From: Paramecium octaurelia
Taxonomy: Eukaryota; Ciliophora; Oligohymenophorea; Peniculida; Parameciidae
Reading direction: 5' to 3'
Assembly (NCBI GenBank): GCA_905182995.1
Contig: CAJJDP010000055.1
Span: forward strand, 248,001-312,000
DNA: 64,000 nt
Position 1 is the stretch's first letter. Every line of letters begins with the position of its first letter. Below are positions 11,752 to 23,413 of the stretch, one piece after another. The notes under the pieces were generated by a model, which ran no database searches, was not told where the DNA came from, and worked only from the letters and a program-made list of their open reading frames with translations. The translations under genes were made by a program, and so were the position numbers.

Positions 11752-13172
11752 ATGAAAAAAGCAACTGATGGGAACTATTGTAATAATATGAACTATATTC
11801 TTAGATGAAAATGAATACATAGCTAATTAGGAGGATAAATTACTTGAGAAGATGAAAAAGAAACAGGTATGATAATGTCTAAAAGAGGAACGAGAATTGG
11901 AGCAATTAAAATTATATGAGCAATAATAAATTGAATAACATAGAAGAAAATATACTCTCTTAGAATCCACTCGTTCAAAATAGCAATAAGTAGAATTAGC
12001 CTTAAAGGAGAAGAGATAAATGGTGAGTATAAGCATTTTATAAATCTTCTAGATAGAATTGAAGAGAAAAGAAAAGGAGAAAGAAAAATTGTTTTAGGTG
12101 CAAAAGATGGAATAAGATAAATTAAAAGAATTGACAGAAAGGGAAATCAGTAGAGATTTCATTATATAAGAATTGCATAGCAATAAACATAGTCAATAAG
12201 GAGCAATTGTAGATAAGATTAAACCATCTATTGTAAAAAAGTAATAGTATATTTTATGTTAGAATAGCTGAAGGAATAATAAATACATAATAGGAAGAAA
12301 TATTAATAAAGAAAGTTGAGTTGGACAAAATAAAGAAGGAATAAGAAGAATAGATATAAGATTTGAGAGAGAGAAAGGAATTGTTATTGAAAGAGTTGAA
12401 GTAAGCAAAAAGAAAATAATTAAAAAAAGTGAAGCAAAAAAATGAAGCAGAATATAAAGCATAATATGAAGAAAATATACAAAAAGTAGAGCATTATAAG
12501 AAAAAGTTAGATGATATTGAAGTGAATCAATAAGTTAAAATTGAATTGATTGAATAAAAAAAAAAGGAGAAAATGGAAAAATTAAAAAAAGTGATGGTGT
12601 ATTTATTATCTTGATTTTTTAGGAAAATTATAAAAAAATAATGGATGAAAAGAAAGAAAAAGCTAAATAAAAAGCTTCACAATTAAACCAAAAGATCAAT
12701 TAGATTTCTGAAAGGATGAAATCAACAGAAGATAAAATGGAGTAATTAGAAAAAGAAAAGGCAAAACATAGATAAAATGTAAATTCTATTAAATTTTAAG
12801 ATTAAATTTAGAAATGGGAGTATTCAAAATCATAAATCAGAAACATAAAAAGACAAGCTTAAATAAAAGGAATAAGAGCATTTAAAGTCTATTACAGAAA
12901 CTCAATCAATTTATACACTCAAATTGTAATAAGAAAAACAAAAAAAAGAAGAACTCATTAGGGATCACAAAAAGAAGGCTGCGAAAATATTAAAAGAGAT
13001 GGTGGAAATTAAAGAAAAAAAGTTAAAAGAGAAATTGGAAAAAGCATAATAATTTAAAGATGAAAAGGGAAAATTGTTCATTCAATATCAGCAACTAGCT
13101 AAAGAAATTGAAAGAAGGAAATACATGTTACTTTTAAGCAATCTTAAAAATAATAATATAGAAGATAAATGA
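11752..13172 (+). CDS. K/E-rich coiled-coil protein (about 430 aa)
   Basis: ATG at 11752 (MKKATDGNYYENEYIANQED after a 25-nt intron) to TGA at 13170-13172. Further introns of 30, 22, 26 and 22 nt restore one frame. Nearly the entire product is charged helix (K, E, Q, with EKMKKK, ELKRKEKEKEKL and similar), so a long coiled coil is expected. One problem remains: an in-frame TGA at 11870-11872 directly after a GTA. No canonical intron of suitable length removes it; a 21-nt GTATGATAAT...AAGAG excision would. No family is recognised; a cytoskeletal role is only a guess. Confidence 0.65.
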
Positions 13173-13222
13173 ATTATTAGATTAGTTGTATTTATAGAGT
13201 CTATTAAATAATTAATATAATA

Positions 13223-13646
13223 ATGCAATAATAAAAGTAATAGCCAAGATAAAGGACAAAGGAGAGATTTGTAAGTGAGGCAATCAATTTAGTTAAATTA
13301 TGGAGAATTTGTTCATTCCATCATAAAGTAGATAAGTTTATTAAACTGGAACCAAAATCGTGGATGGCAGAGCTGTTCGATCACATTAGATTAGGCTGCA
13401 GAATTAGTAGATTGTCCACGAAAAACATTAGAAGACTACTATTATCTATTAAGGAAGGCTGAAACTTTAGGTAAAGTGTTTTAGTTAAATATTTTAGTTA
13501 ATTTAGAGGAAAAGAAAAATGAAAAGATGGGATACATTAGAAAATTATGTAAGGAAAATAGAAAATAAAACTAAGAGATAAAATTGGAGGAGGAAATTTA
13601 CTAACTAAATAAATTTTAATTTGAAGATAATATTCATGATGATTGA
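13223..13646 (+). CDS. Small HTH-like protein (133 aa), copy 1
   Basis: ATG at 13223, TGA 13644-13646; a 22-nt intron (GTAAGTGAGG...ATTTAG) joins MQQQKQQPRQRTKERF to LNYGEFVHSIIKQISLL. The middle contains SITLDQAAELVDCPRKTLED followed by YYYLLRKAE, the pattern of a helix-turn-helix recognition unit. The C-terminus is acidic/basic helix ending EDNIHDD. A DNA-binding role is inferred. It starts 50 bp after the stop of the upstream coiled-coil gene. A second copy lies at 14570. Confidence 0.65.
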
Positions 13647-13696
13647 ATTAATATAAATTCCATTTTTCTAATATTTAATAGGAATGCAATATAATC

Positions 13697-14411
13697 TCAT
13701 TTCTACTTTTTTTACTTACTTGTTGATGAAATATCAGCAAATGGAGATGCAGGCTTCACATCAACTCTACCCAATGTTTTGTTTATTTCAGCAATTTGTG
13801 GTAATGCTTGAACTTATTTAAACCTATTAAGAAAGAATTATTAATAAAATTTATACCATCTGAAGAAATGCACATACTTTCCAACTTTTTGTTCATCATT
13901 CCATGTAGACACTATATCATATGTGTGAATATATAAAAACAAATCCGCTAATGTTACATGATTTGTAACAAAAAACACTCTGCTTTCTAAATGTTTCAGA
14001 AATGCCTTAATTTAAACACTATTAATACTTCAATTAATTCTTCTCCTTGGATCTTTCTTTATGCTTCAAAAACTTATAAAACCTATCAATTTATATGATT
14101 ATTTTACTTGTCCCAATGTTTAATTATCTGCGCCGATGAGAATTTATTCTGTAAAAGAAATATTCGTTAAATATCTAAATTAGTATTTTTTAATAATACT
14201 GTGCAATAGAGAAAACATTTGTTAAAATTTATGCATCCTCTGTCACCAATGAAGGAATTGATGGGAATTTTAATACTCCTTCCTCATTTAATTTTAATGC
14301 TTGATGTGAAAGCACCACTAATTTAACTCTTCCTGTTGTAACCAATCTGGTGTAATGCGCCAAAAGTGTTAAGAATTATGAATTTAAATCTGATGATAAG
14401 AACAACTCCAT
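13697..14411 (-). CDS. GST-like domain protein, AIMP/EEF1E1-type, copy 1
   Basis: ATG at 14411, TGA at 13697-13699; introns of 25, 25, 23 and 33 nt give 202 aa. The chain has a beta-rich start, then QILIGADNQTLGQV and TNHVTLADLFLYIHTYD (the N/D-capping and hydrophobic-staple region of GST C-terminal domains). YVHFFRWFKQVQALPQI follows, resembling the end of the GST-C domain in tRNA-synthetase-complex proteins (EEF1E1, AIMP, synthetase N-extensions). The tail is Lys-rich. A scaffold role in a multi-synthetase or eEF1 complex is inferred; an orphan GST-like protein is the alternative. Confidence 0.7.
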
Positions 14412-14561
14412 TAATTAATATAATTTATATCTTTATTTTAAACATAATTTTTATATACTTCATGAAATATTCTTTTATTGAAAAATGTTTCCTTATTCAA
14501 TATAACCCTATATTATAATCCAAGATCTAATTAATTTTAAATATTTCTATCTAATTAAACA

Positions 14562-14562
14562 N
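14562..14562. other. Ambiguous base (N) between repeat copies
   Basis: The only non-ACGT symbol noticed in the window. It lies exactly between the end of repeat copy 1 and the first base of copy 2, which suggests a scaffold join of minimal length rather than a miscalled base. Confidence 0.95.
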
Positions 14563-14569
14563 TATAATA

Positions 14570-14993
14570 ATGCAATAATAAAAGTAATAGCCAAGATAAA
14601 GGACAAAGGAGAGATTTGTAAGTGAGGCAATCAATTTAGTTAAATTATGGAGAATTTGTTCATTCCATCATAAAGTAGATAAGTTTATTAAACTGGAACC
14701 AAAATCGTGGATGGCAGAGCTGTTCGATCACATTAGATTAGGCTGCAGAATTAGTAGATTGTCCACGAAAAACATTAGAAGACTACTATTATCTATTAAG
14801 GAAGGCTGAAACTTTAGGTAAAGTGTTTTAGTTAAATATTTTAGTTAATTTAGAGGAAAAGAAAAATGAAAAGATGGGATACATTAGAAAATTATGTAAG
14901 GAAAATAGAAAATAAAACTAAGAGATAAAATTGGAGGAGGAAATTTACTAACTAAATAAATTTTAATTTGAAGATAATATTCATGATGATTGA
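14570..14993 (+). CDS. Small HTH-like protein (133 aa), copy 2
   Basis: Duplicate of the gene at 13223-13646, offset by 1347, with the same intron and stop. In this copy the sequence just upstream of the ATG is the N junction rather than the end of the coiled-coil gene, so it lacks the natural upstream context. If the repeat is an assembly artefact, this is the same gene reported twice. Confidence 0.55.
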
Positions 14994-15043
14994 ATTAATA
15001 TAAATTCCATTTTTCTAATATTTAATAGGAATGCAATATAATC

Positions 15044-15758
15044 TCATTTCTACTTTTTTTACTTACTTGTTGATGAAATATCAGCAAATGGAGATGCAGG
15101 CTTCACATCAACTCTACCCAATGTTTTGTTTATTTCAGCAATTTGTGGTAATGCTTGAACTTATTTAAACCTATTAAGAAAGAATTATTAATAAAATTTA
15201 TACCATCTGAAGAAATGCACATACTTTCCAACTTTTTGTTCATCATTCCATGTAGACACTATATCATATGTGTGAATATATAAAAACAAATCCGCTAATG
15301 TTACATGATTTGTAACAAAAAACACTCTGCTTTCTAAATGTTTCAGAAATGCCTTAATTTAAACACTATTAATACTTCAATTAATTCTTCTCCTTGGATC
15401 TTTCTTTATGCTTCAAAAACTTATAAAACCTATCAATTTATATGATTATTTTACTTGTCCCAATGTTTAATTATCTGCGCCGATGAGAATTTATTCTGTA
15501 AAAGAAATATTCGTTAAATATCTAAATTAGTATTTTTTAATAATACTGTGCAATAGAGAAAACATTTGTTAAAATTTATGCATCCTCTGTCACCAATGAA
15601 GGAATTGATGGGAATTTTAATACTCCTTCCTCATTTAATTTTAATGCTTGATGTGAAAGCACCACTAATTTAACTCTTCCTGTTGTAACCAATCTGGTGT
15701 AATGCGCCAAAAGTGTTAAGAATTATGAATTTAAATCTGATGATAAGAACAACTCCAT
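15044..15758 (-). CDS. GST-like domain protein, AIMP/EEF1E1-type, copy 2
   Basis: Duplicate of the gene at 13697-14411 with the same four introns and the same GST-C features. In this copy the upstream sequence (15759-16192) is partly unique and leads to the TMP gene, so this is probably the copy in its true right-hand context. Counting both copies as genes would be wrong if the repeat is an assembly overlap. Confidence 0.6.
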
Positions 15759-16192
15759 TAATTAATATAATTTATATCTTTATTTTAAACATAATTTTTA
15801 TATACTTCATGAAATATTCTTTTATTGAAAAATGTTTCCTTATTCAATATAACCCTATATTATAATCCAAGATCTAATTAATTTTAAATATTTCTATCTA
15901 ATTAAACAGCATTACATTCAATAAATCTATATTCTAGTCAGTCAGTTTATAAGCAATTTAATTATAGATCTTGAATCCAAATGAAAAAAGGGGAGAATTA
16001 AAAAAAATATCGAAAATTATTTGATACTTTCCTAATTGAAGGTAAACTTGTAATATAAGTATATATATTATTTATTGAAGATATTGAGCTTGTATTTAAC
16101 AATCATTTATGCATTTTCATCTAAAACACACTTTATATAATTAATAATCAAAATTAATTTAATCACGGAATGTAAAAGCAAATGAAAATAAA

Positions 16193-17245
16193 TCAAATCT
16201 ATTATTCAGCAGCTCTTCTTGTAGCTAATCTTTCTAATTCATTTATTAAGACTAATTCTTATCTTCTTCCTGCAGTGACGGCTTCATATTCAACATCGAA
16301 ACTGTGGCATAAATCATTTGCATCTTCCAATAAATTTTGATTTCTTGATCTTCTATTTGTGGCAGCTTGAGCAACAGCAGTTTAAACTGATATAACTCCT
16401 TCAGTTGTTTCTAATTTAGCAACCAATCTTGATTTAGCTTTGTCTAATCTTTCTTAGGTGGCTGTGTATAAATCTTTTTGACTCATAAATTATTGGAGAC
16501 CTTATTAATTTTAGGTTGTATAGTCAGTCCAAGCAGTTTCAACAGCAGTTCTCAAAGTTTGGAGTAATTAAACAAGTCTTTCAGCAGCACCTGCTTCTTC
16601 TTCTTGTGAAATAGCAGCCAAAGCAGCCATTGGTTGTCTGAATTCTTAAATTAATTTAGTTGCCAAGGCTGATTTCAATAATTTAGTTGATAGTTCAGCA
16701 ACTTAAGCTAAACTGACTTGTCCCTTAGCCAAAGCTGTAGCCAAATCAATTGAATCATCAATAGCATTGATTGCATCATTGAATGATACAGCAGCTCTGT
16801 TGTATGATTGAGTATCTTCTTTTCTGGCTGAATTAATCATTTCAATGTGTCTTGTTGCAGTGCTCAAAATTTCTTCAGTAGCATCAAGTGTTGCACTAGT
16901 CTTTCCTTTGATGATTTTGGCTGTTTTTAAAATACCATTAGCACTAGTAAGGATGCTGTTGGCCTCTTAAACTTCCTTTGATCTGTATTCAATTTCACTA
17001 TCGCATTCAGTTTTTTAAGCATTATAAACTTCATCATGAGTGCCTTATTCTTAAGCAACTTCTGATTTGAAATTGTTCAAAATGCCTTTGATTGTGTCAA
17101 GTGGATTTCTAGTTTAGAGTTTGCTTTCAACTTCTGTCATAATTGACATAATGTTTCTCTTATTAGAATAGTTCAATGGATATTTTTAAACAAATCCAGC
17201 TTGTGCTAACACAATTATTGCTAATAAACCTAATATTGCCTTCAT
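16193..17245 (-). CDS. Trichocyst matrix protein (TMP), 350 aa
   Basis: An intronless frame from ATG at 17245 to TGA at 16193-16195 predicts 350 aa. It starts with a signal peptide, MKAILGLLAIIVLAQAGFV, followed by the family-like NKRNIMSIMTEVESKLQTRN and a long Ala-rich helical core (for example TATRHIEMINSARKEDTQSY, ISVQTAVAQAATNRRSRNQN), ending ELERLATRRAAEQQI. TMPs are secretory precursors that are cleaved and crystallise in trichocysts, the extrusive secretory organelles of Paramecium. Family assignment rests on signal peptide, Ala-rich coiled-coil composition and length. A decayed paralogue lies at 10722-11073. Confidence 0.88.
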
Positions 17246-17500
17246 TTAATATTATTGAAATTTGTCTATGTATAAATAGAATTTGAAGCAACAATCTTGA
17301 AAAACGGGAATGCCTGACTTTGAATTAACGTAAAGCTTTGAACTAACGTAAATGTTTATAATTTAATTAAATATTCTATTGAATTTAATAAATTTGATTC
17401 TTCTTAAAATTATCTATTAATATTTTAGAATTCTGGAGATTAAATATAATATATTGTGTATATCTTAAAATAATTGTTTTAAGATTAATGCAAAAATTGA

Positions 17501-17950
17501 ATGAATTCTGAGTTTTATTAATTTAAAGACAAAAACTATGAAATTAAAGGAGAATTCGAGAATTTATTCTTTTTAGATAAAATTTTAAAGTACATTAATT
17601 AAAAGGTATTAGGATATTTATAATTTGAATATTAAGTTGAATCTAATTAGTATTAATATGATTTTTATGGTAAAATAGAAATTTACCGAGTATATTGATA
17701 TTAAAATCTAATCCTAAATTATAAAAATAAATAAGAAATTTTGAATTAATAGTGGAGTACTCCAAGAATATAAACATTTTCATTGCTATTGTAGCAAATA
17801 AAAGAGTGGAAGGAGATTGAATCTAAAAATGTCAATAAAGATCAGTAAGTAAGAATAAGGAAGCGATTTAACGAATTAATATGTTAAAATAATTAAAAAA
17901 TTAGAAGATATGTATATATTACTAAACTCTATTTTTAATTCTTACACTGA
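17501..17950 (+). CDS. Unrecognised protein, exon structure uncertain
   Basis: From ATG at 17501 a ciliate-code frame reads MNSEFYQFKDKNYEIKGEFE and continues with polar, clearly protein-like sequence to KIEIYRVY, then TGA near 17688. A second coding-like stretch, QQIKEWKEIESKNVNKDQQ, follows about 60 nt later and is open to TGA at 17948-17950. Joining them needs an unusually long intron (about 63 nt), so either two short genes or one gene with an untypical intron is possible. No domain is recognised. It converges on the WD40 gene that ends at 17968. Confidence 0.45.
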
Positions 17951-17967
17951 AATGAATTTAATATATT

Positions 17968-19278
17968 TCAATTTATATAATAAACTGTTACATTGTTAAA
18001 GAATGCTTATTGATAGCAAATAATTACTGACAGATTTATGCAATATTTAATGTTAAAACATGAATGGAGAATAAATGTATTTATTTGGCATAAGGAAATC
18101 TGTTAGAATTTAAAACTGAATTCTTATTATAATTTATATCTTGTTTATCCTAAAATATTGATCATTTCAAAACTATACTCTACATTACCCTTAAATATAT
18201 GTAATGAATTTCTTCTAATCTATGTCAACCCAAAAGTTGCTAATCCCTTCTATTGTGCGTATACATTCCCCTATGAGATTGCTTCGTTTAAATTCATATA
18301 TTACTAAAACTAAATTTTGGAATCTTCTTTAGTAACGAGTATCAATTCGCTATTATGACATAGAGTAGCTCTAAAAATTATATCTTAAAATTGCAATTAT
18401 AAGATCAAATTACTTAACACTCTATCATATACTTCAATAGTTTTATCAGATACAATCAAAATGTATTTCTCTCTCAATTATTTATTACAAATACCGTTGT
18501 TAGATATGCAAAATTCCTTAATGAAGTCTAAATTACAAAAATAACCTTATACATATCCTGTTTCTAAATTCTCTAATTGGAAAGAGGATGATTATTTTGT
18601 CGAATCGATAAAATTTAAAGTGAACAAACAGTGTTTGCAACTTGAATTAATAAATATCTCAGGTCGTTAAGAATTCAATTCAATTTACCAAACTAATTAT
18701 TTCTTTAATACATCAAAACCCTAGGAATAAGTTTCAAAATACTTAGGCAGATTATTTGGAGTATGAATACAATATAGTTTCAGAATGATTGAATTTTAAA
18801 TAATGAGGACAACCTAGTTTTTACCTATAAGTTGCGATCAATCCACTTCTAATGTTTAAAATACTGATTTTTCCTTATAAATCAGATAATGCTAACAGAG
18901 TTTATTAAGAGTTTATCGTAAAACATAAAACTTATAAATCTTTCTTCATAATATTTTTTAATAACAGAGCTGTAGTTAGATCATAAATTCTTAAGCTACT
19001 TGAATCAAATTTCTTCGAAACCACTAAGTTTCTAAATTTATTACAAGAGGAATACTTTAAATAATAATTATCAGGTATAATGGATTATTCTATGAATAAA
19101 TTTCTCAATAATTTTCCGCAAGAAATAGAATAATATAAGACCTTTGAATCAGAATTTAGAATAATTCTATTATACAATAATATAATTACTAAGTTCCTAG
19201 TTCATTGATCAGACATTTGTTTACTGTTTATTTGGTAATAATGACTTTCCTTTCCTTAATTTTAATTTACTTCTACAT
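17968..19278 (-). CDS. WD40-repeat protein (421 aa)
   Basis: ATG at 19278, TGA 17968-17970; removing introns of 23 and 22 nt gives 421 aa in one frame. Successive blades can be seen: SLRIYDLTTALLLKNI and LLALSDLQGKISILNIRSG, with S-x-D and I-W/Y-D-like ends, and later REKYILIVSDKTIEVYDR. Repeats are weak and Trp-poor, so the specific family is not identifiable. Such proteins are usually scaffolds. It is packed head-to-tail behind the unrecognised gene at 19326. Confidence 0.7.
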
Positions 19279-19325
19279 TGATTAGAAAATAAAATATTGT
19301 TTAATTATAAAATCGAAATAATAAA

Positions 19326-20640
19326 TCATTAATTAATTTGATTGATTAAAGGAGCATCTTGAAGAAATGAATTTTCTGAGAGTTACCCTACAGATAAGTG
19401 ATATCCTCGTTTTGTGTCTAAATGTGATCTACCAGTAAACAATTTTTGGCTACTTACTTAAAGCAATCCTTAAAATTGATGACTTGCCATTGAATTATGA
19501 TTATTTGTTTAATGATTTGATTTTGATAAAATTAAAAGACTTGTTTTATTGGGGACACTGTCAATTAATTGAGTAGAAGGTTCTGATAAAAATTTCAACA
19601 TACTAGAGTATTCTTTCTAAAGAATTGATATATGACTTTCCAATTAATCATATTCATTAATTGAAAATTAAAGGTCTGATGAAAACGAATTCTTATTTAA
19701 GAAATTTTCCCATAATTTATACACTTTTGGCTTGTAGATTAGTTTATGTGTAGGATCACCTAATGACACCAATATACAAGTTGCTGATACATCAAAAATT
19801 ACAAGGATGAAAGAATCCTGTTTAGTAAATTTGATTCTCTTATTACCCTTTTGTGTGATTTAATTGATAAAATTAAGAAGACAGTTAATAAACTGTTAAT
19901 TTTATGGTAAATTAAAGATGGATGCACAATTCCACATTCCTGTTACTAATTATTCCGAATTTAGTATAATTCTTTGTCTGTCATCAAAGCTTATTGTGCC
20001 AGAAGACAAATTGTATCGATTTTAAAAAGCTTCATTCTAAATGTATTAAAACTAATGGTCTATGACTTAGAAACTCAAAGTGGGTCCATAAATGCTAATT
20101 TATCCATTTAAGACAAGTAATTATATGATTGAATCATTTAATTAAGCTTCTTCATAAGCTACTGGAAATGTATTGCCTTTCACAATTTCATTTCCATTAA
20201 AATTTACACTTCTTATGTTTTTTGCAGTCAATAATTCTTAAGCCAATTATTCTCCTATTATCAATTATTCGTAGCCTATTTTCCAATCTAAATTTTAGAG
20301 ATGTTGGATAAATTTGGCACCTTCCACATATTAATACATTCGTTAATTAATTAAATCGCTAATTAAGAGCAGCAGAATTTAAAAATCATTCATTAAGATC
20401 AATTAGAAGTTGTATTTTTAAAAGTCATCAAAGACTAAATCTCTTTCTGATTTTCTAAGAATATCAGTAATTCTCTACTAAATTAACTATTACTTAGAAA
20501 GATTTCTAATAGTTTTGAGGATAAAAACATTCATAATTATAAATTTGGTCATAATCATAGATAAAAATCTAAATAACAAAGTTATTTAAAGACAATTCCA
20601 ACTTAATACAGCCAACTTCAATAACCTTTAGTGAATAGAA
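19326..20640 (-). CDS. Unrecognised conserved-looking protein (about 420 aa)
   Basis: A long minus-strand ciliate frame ends at TGA 19326-19328. Its composition is rich and non-repetitive, for example EGAKFIQHLQNLDWKIGYEQ, NIRSVNFNGNEIVKGNTFPV, ILVIFDVSATCILVSLGDP and a low-complexity tail (SNHQTNNHNSMASHQFQ). The 5' end is uncertain: an upstream exon (KVIEVGCIKLELSLNNFVIQ) appears joined by a very short intron near 20480, and no clear initial ATG was found. No catalytic motif or membrane segment was recognised. The plus strand is also open here, but its translation is hydrophobic and poor. Confidence 0.6.
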
Positions 20641-20786
20641 TTTGATAATGGTAATATTTTATAAAGATCTATTTGTAAATAATATTAAATGATATTTTCA
20701 ACAAAGTTTGAATCGAAAATTATGATTATGTTATATCTTACAAATTAATTAATAAATATTGAGTATAGAATTGATTAATAATTATG

Positions 20787-23377
20787 TCATCCAGCAGTTC
20801 TTTCATTATTTAGACACCCTTGTTTGATCAAATGATTTTTCCATGTATTCTTCTCCAATTTCAAATCTTAATGGCACAAAGGACATCTCACTGTTGTGTT
20901 GTCATTTCTGCCTCTGCAATCTTCCAAATGTCTAAGTTTATAGAGTATTTACTTGTCATAACCACTCAATAGAATAGCTTCTTTGCATTTGGAACATCTC
21001 TTAAACTTTCTTTTATGATCACATTCACTCAACAAATGATTAGTTAACTCAGCTATTTCAATAACCTATCCACATTATGAACAAGTAACTAACATAGGGC
21101 ATTCAGACCAAAGGTGTTTATCTATTTGATCAGGATCTCTAAAGGAGGGATCAACTCTATCACAATAATCACATTTGGCTGTATTATTTTAGTCAAATTA
21201 TTATTATTATTGCTATTTTTATTATTACTATGGTTTTTAATTCTATATTTAATTTTGATTCCCCTTTTTGGCTCCTTAAGATTCAATATTAGTTTGAATT
21301 ATTGCTCTTTATTGATTGGTCTATGGTTGATCATCAACATCCCCTCCTCCATCTATTTTATTAAAGAAATCTTCTAACACATCTAATTGGGCTTATCTAA
21401 CATTTGTCAAAGATTGTTTAAGTCTATTCCCAGAAAATTTATACACTTCTACCAGAAGTAAGATGGCTTAAGTTCTAATTGGTTCATTCTAAAGCAATTT
21501 ATTAAGAGAATACTTTATCATCTAACAATTTGACAGCAAAATCAACAATTGGTTAATATGGCATATTAGCATTATTGATTTCGTATCTCTTCACTAGTTC
21601 TGTTAACATAGCCAATCTTCCGACGATATGTTTAGTAGAGCTTTGCAGTTTAGATTTTCCAACAAAACCTTTAATTAAATGCTATACACAAATAGCAGGA
21701 CCAACAGATGGATGATCTGCCATTTATAAAAATGCATTTTCTGCATATTCCTTTCTTTATTCTCCTAGCTTTTCCATCAGAGATTATAAAATCCCATCGA
21801 TATGTTCATTGAATTCTGCACTTTTATTAATTTTTATTTTTGGATATTTTGCAAGTAGAGATTGTAATACACTTAAACTTCTAATTGAAACAGCTGCAAC
21901 TTTATCACCCAAAGTATAATTTATAGATGCTATTGAACTCAAAAAGAAGATGGATGGATCCTATGAATTAACTTAAGTTGGTCTACCAATCTAATCTTCC
22001 AACCATTTTAATCCATCCTCTCTCGCTCCCCATTATTTGCTAAATATTTTTTAACAGAATTCCTCTGTCAAAATCGGTATTAATGGTTCAGCTTTTTGGA
22101 GACTGTCTCCTGTTAAGGGTTCGGTTGTATCTTTAATTACAAATTCATCATACATTATTATTATTACTATTTGTCATCATCAGGATATTAATTATTATTT
22201 TACTTTCTTAGGGCAGCTGGTACGACCATATCTTCATGATGCTAATTCAATTCTTTTGCTACTCGTTTTTGCCTCATTTATGATGGATCTGCTCTTTGTT
22301 CCTCAAATTATGATTATGAAATCATTTCTTCTCCTTGAATAGGCATCTATGGTGGAGGTGCTTAATAAGGGGGAACAAAAGCTATTTAAGACTTAACAGG
22401 TGGTTAATACTATTATTATTATTAATAGTATTATTATTATTATTATTATTATTAAAATTATTATTATGGTTAATATACAGGTTATTAATATTACTAAATT
22501 AATTTATATAATATTACTGCACTATCTGGCCTTCTTATCATTGAATCTGGTGCTACAGCGTTCCTTAACTTCTCTATTTCCTACTTGATAATACTTGCTG
22601 AATCATAGTCTTCGTTCTAAATTGCAACAGCCTTTCTTTCTTCTAATGTTCTTAATTGAACTCCTATTTATTTCAACCTTTCAATAGCCTCTTTAATTCG
22701 CTTTGCTTCCATGAAGTCTTCCCTCGAAACAGCTAATTATTGATACTTAGAAATACCTTTGTCTTTTGCTTCCTCTAATTATCGTAGTCTTTCTAGTGTA
22801 TTTTGATCGAATTATGTTTCAAATTAAATTTCATTATAAAATTCTTTTTATTTCATCTACCCATATCCAGGAGGGGAATCAAGAGGTTCACCAAACACGG
22901 ATAAAGCAATTACACCAATTTAATTGAAGAGATTAAATTTGTTCACATAGCATTTTTGAAATACAAATTTCATGAATAAACATGGTGTGTCAATATATAC
23001 ACTTTTTAATTCTCTTGCTTGATATCCTCCTCTCTCATTTGAATCAAGTGATAAGTATCCTAATTTCTTGTATTTGATTTGATTATATTGTGGTGGTATA
23101 TTCTTATCTGGCATGTGAACATATAGTTCAATCTAAAACCAATTTTAATGTATGATACTTTTGTAGGTATCTTACAATGATGAGACAAGAATTGAACTTG
23201 TCGAACTCTTGCTGCACTAACAAATTAGATTGCTATTTCCTATGGGTATTCACAATATTTAGGTGCTTGCCAGCCTCTGCTTTATGGTGATTGAGTAAGT
23301 AACTCAGTCACAGGATAGTCTTAATCTTCTCCTGAACAATACACGATCCTATATTTCAATTTAGAAACTCCTTTCAT
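20787..23377 (-). CDS. CEP104: CEP104-like ciliary tip protein
   Basis: ATG at 23377, TGA 20787-20789; introns include 26 nt near 23160 and 25 nt near 21500. Domain order matches CEP104. An N-terminal jelly-roll comes first (YRIVYCSGEDQDYP, KKLGYLSLDSNERGGYQARE then LKSVYIDTPCLFMKFVF, and YVNKFNLFNQIGVIALSVFG). A helical region follows (QLEEAKDKGISKYQQLA), then a Gln/Pro-rich linker with a poly-Q run, then a TOG-like helical array (EREREDGLKWLEDQIGR, VAAVSIRSLSVLQSLLAKYP). The C-terminal C2HC zinc-finger region is TCSQCGQ...HLLSECDHK, CSKCKEA...HLEDC, CPLCHQ. CEP104 binds EB1 and tubulin at the distal cilium and supports tip elongation. Confidence 0.9.
22389..22460. repeat. AT-rich trinucleotide tract encoding poly-Gln in CEP104
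   Basis: A run of TAT/ATT trinucleotides on the plus strand reads as TAA/CAA codons on the minus strand, giving a poly-Gln stretch interrupted by Phe and Tyr in the linker of the CEP104-like protein. In the standard code this would be a string of stops. Length variation between strains is likely. Confidence 0.8.
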
Positions 23378-23413
23378 AAAAAAAATAAATATTTATTGAA
23401 AATAAAATCAAGA

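Larger units (their letters stand above)
13216..14561. repeat. 1346-bp direct repeat, copy 1
   Basis: This block recurs at 14563-15908 (offset 1347) and appears identical wherever I compared it, including both genes it carries. The two copies are separated only by a single ambiguous base N at 14562. This is the signature of two contigs with an overlap that was not collapsed, although a true tandem duplication cannot be excluded from sequence alone. Confidence 0.9.
14563..15908. repeat. 1346-bp direct repeat, copy 2
   Basis: Second copy of the block at 13216-14561. It ends where unique sequence resumes (GCATTACATTC). Both gene copies inside appear unchanged, with no sign of divergence. That argues for a recent duplication or, more likely, an assembly overlap. 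Confidence 0.9.

Noticed and set aside
19367-20132. Long TGA-free plus frame (first read as a gene starting MNFLRVTLQISDIL)
   Set aside because: The minus strand over the same bases gives a continuous, polar, well-mixed protein, while the plus frame is hydrophobic and needs implausible joins.
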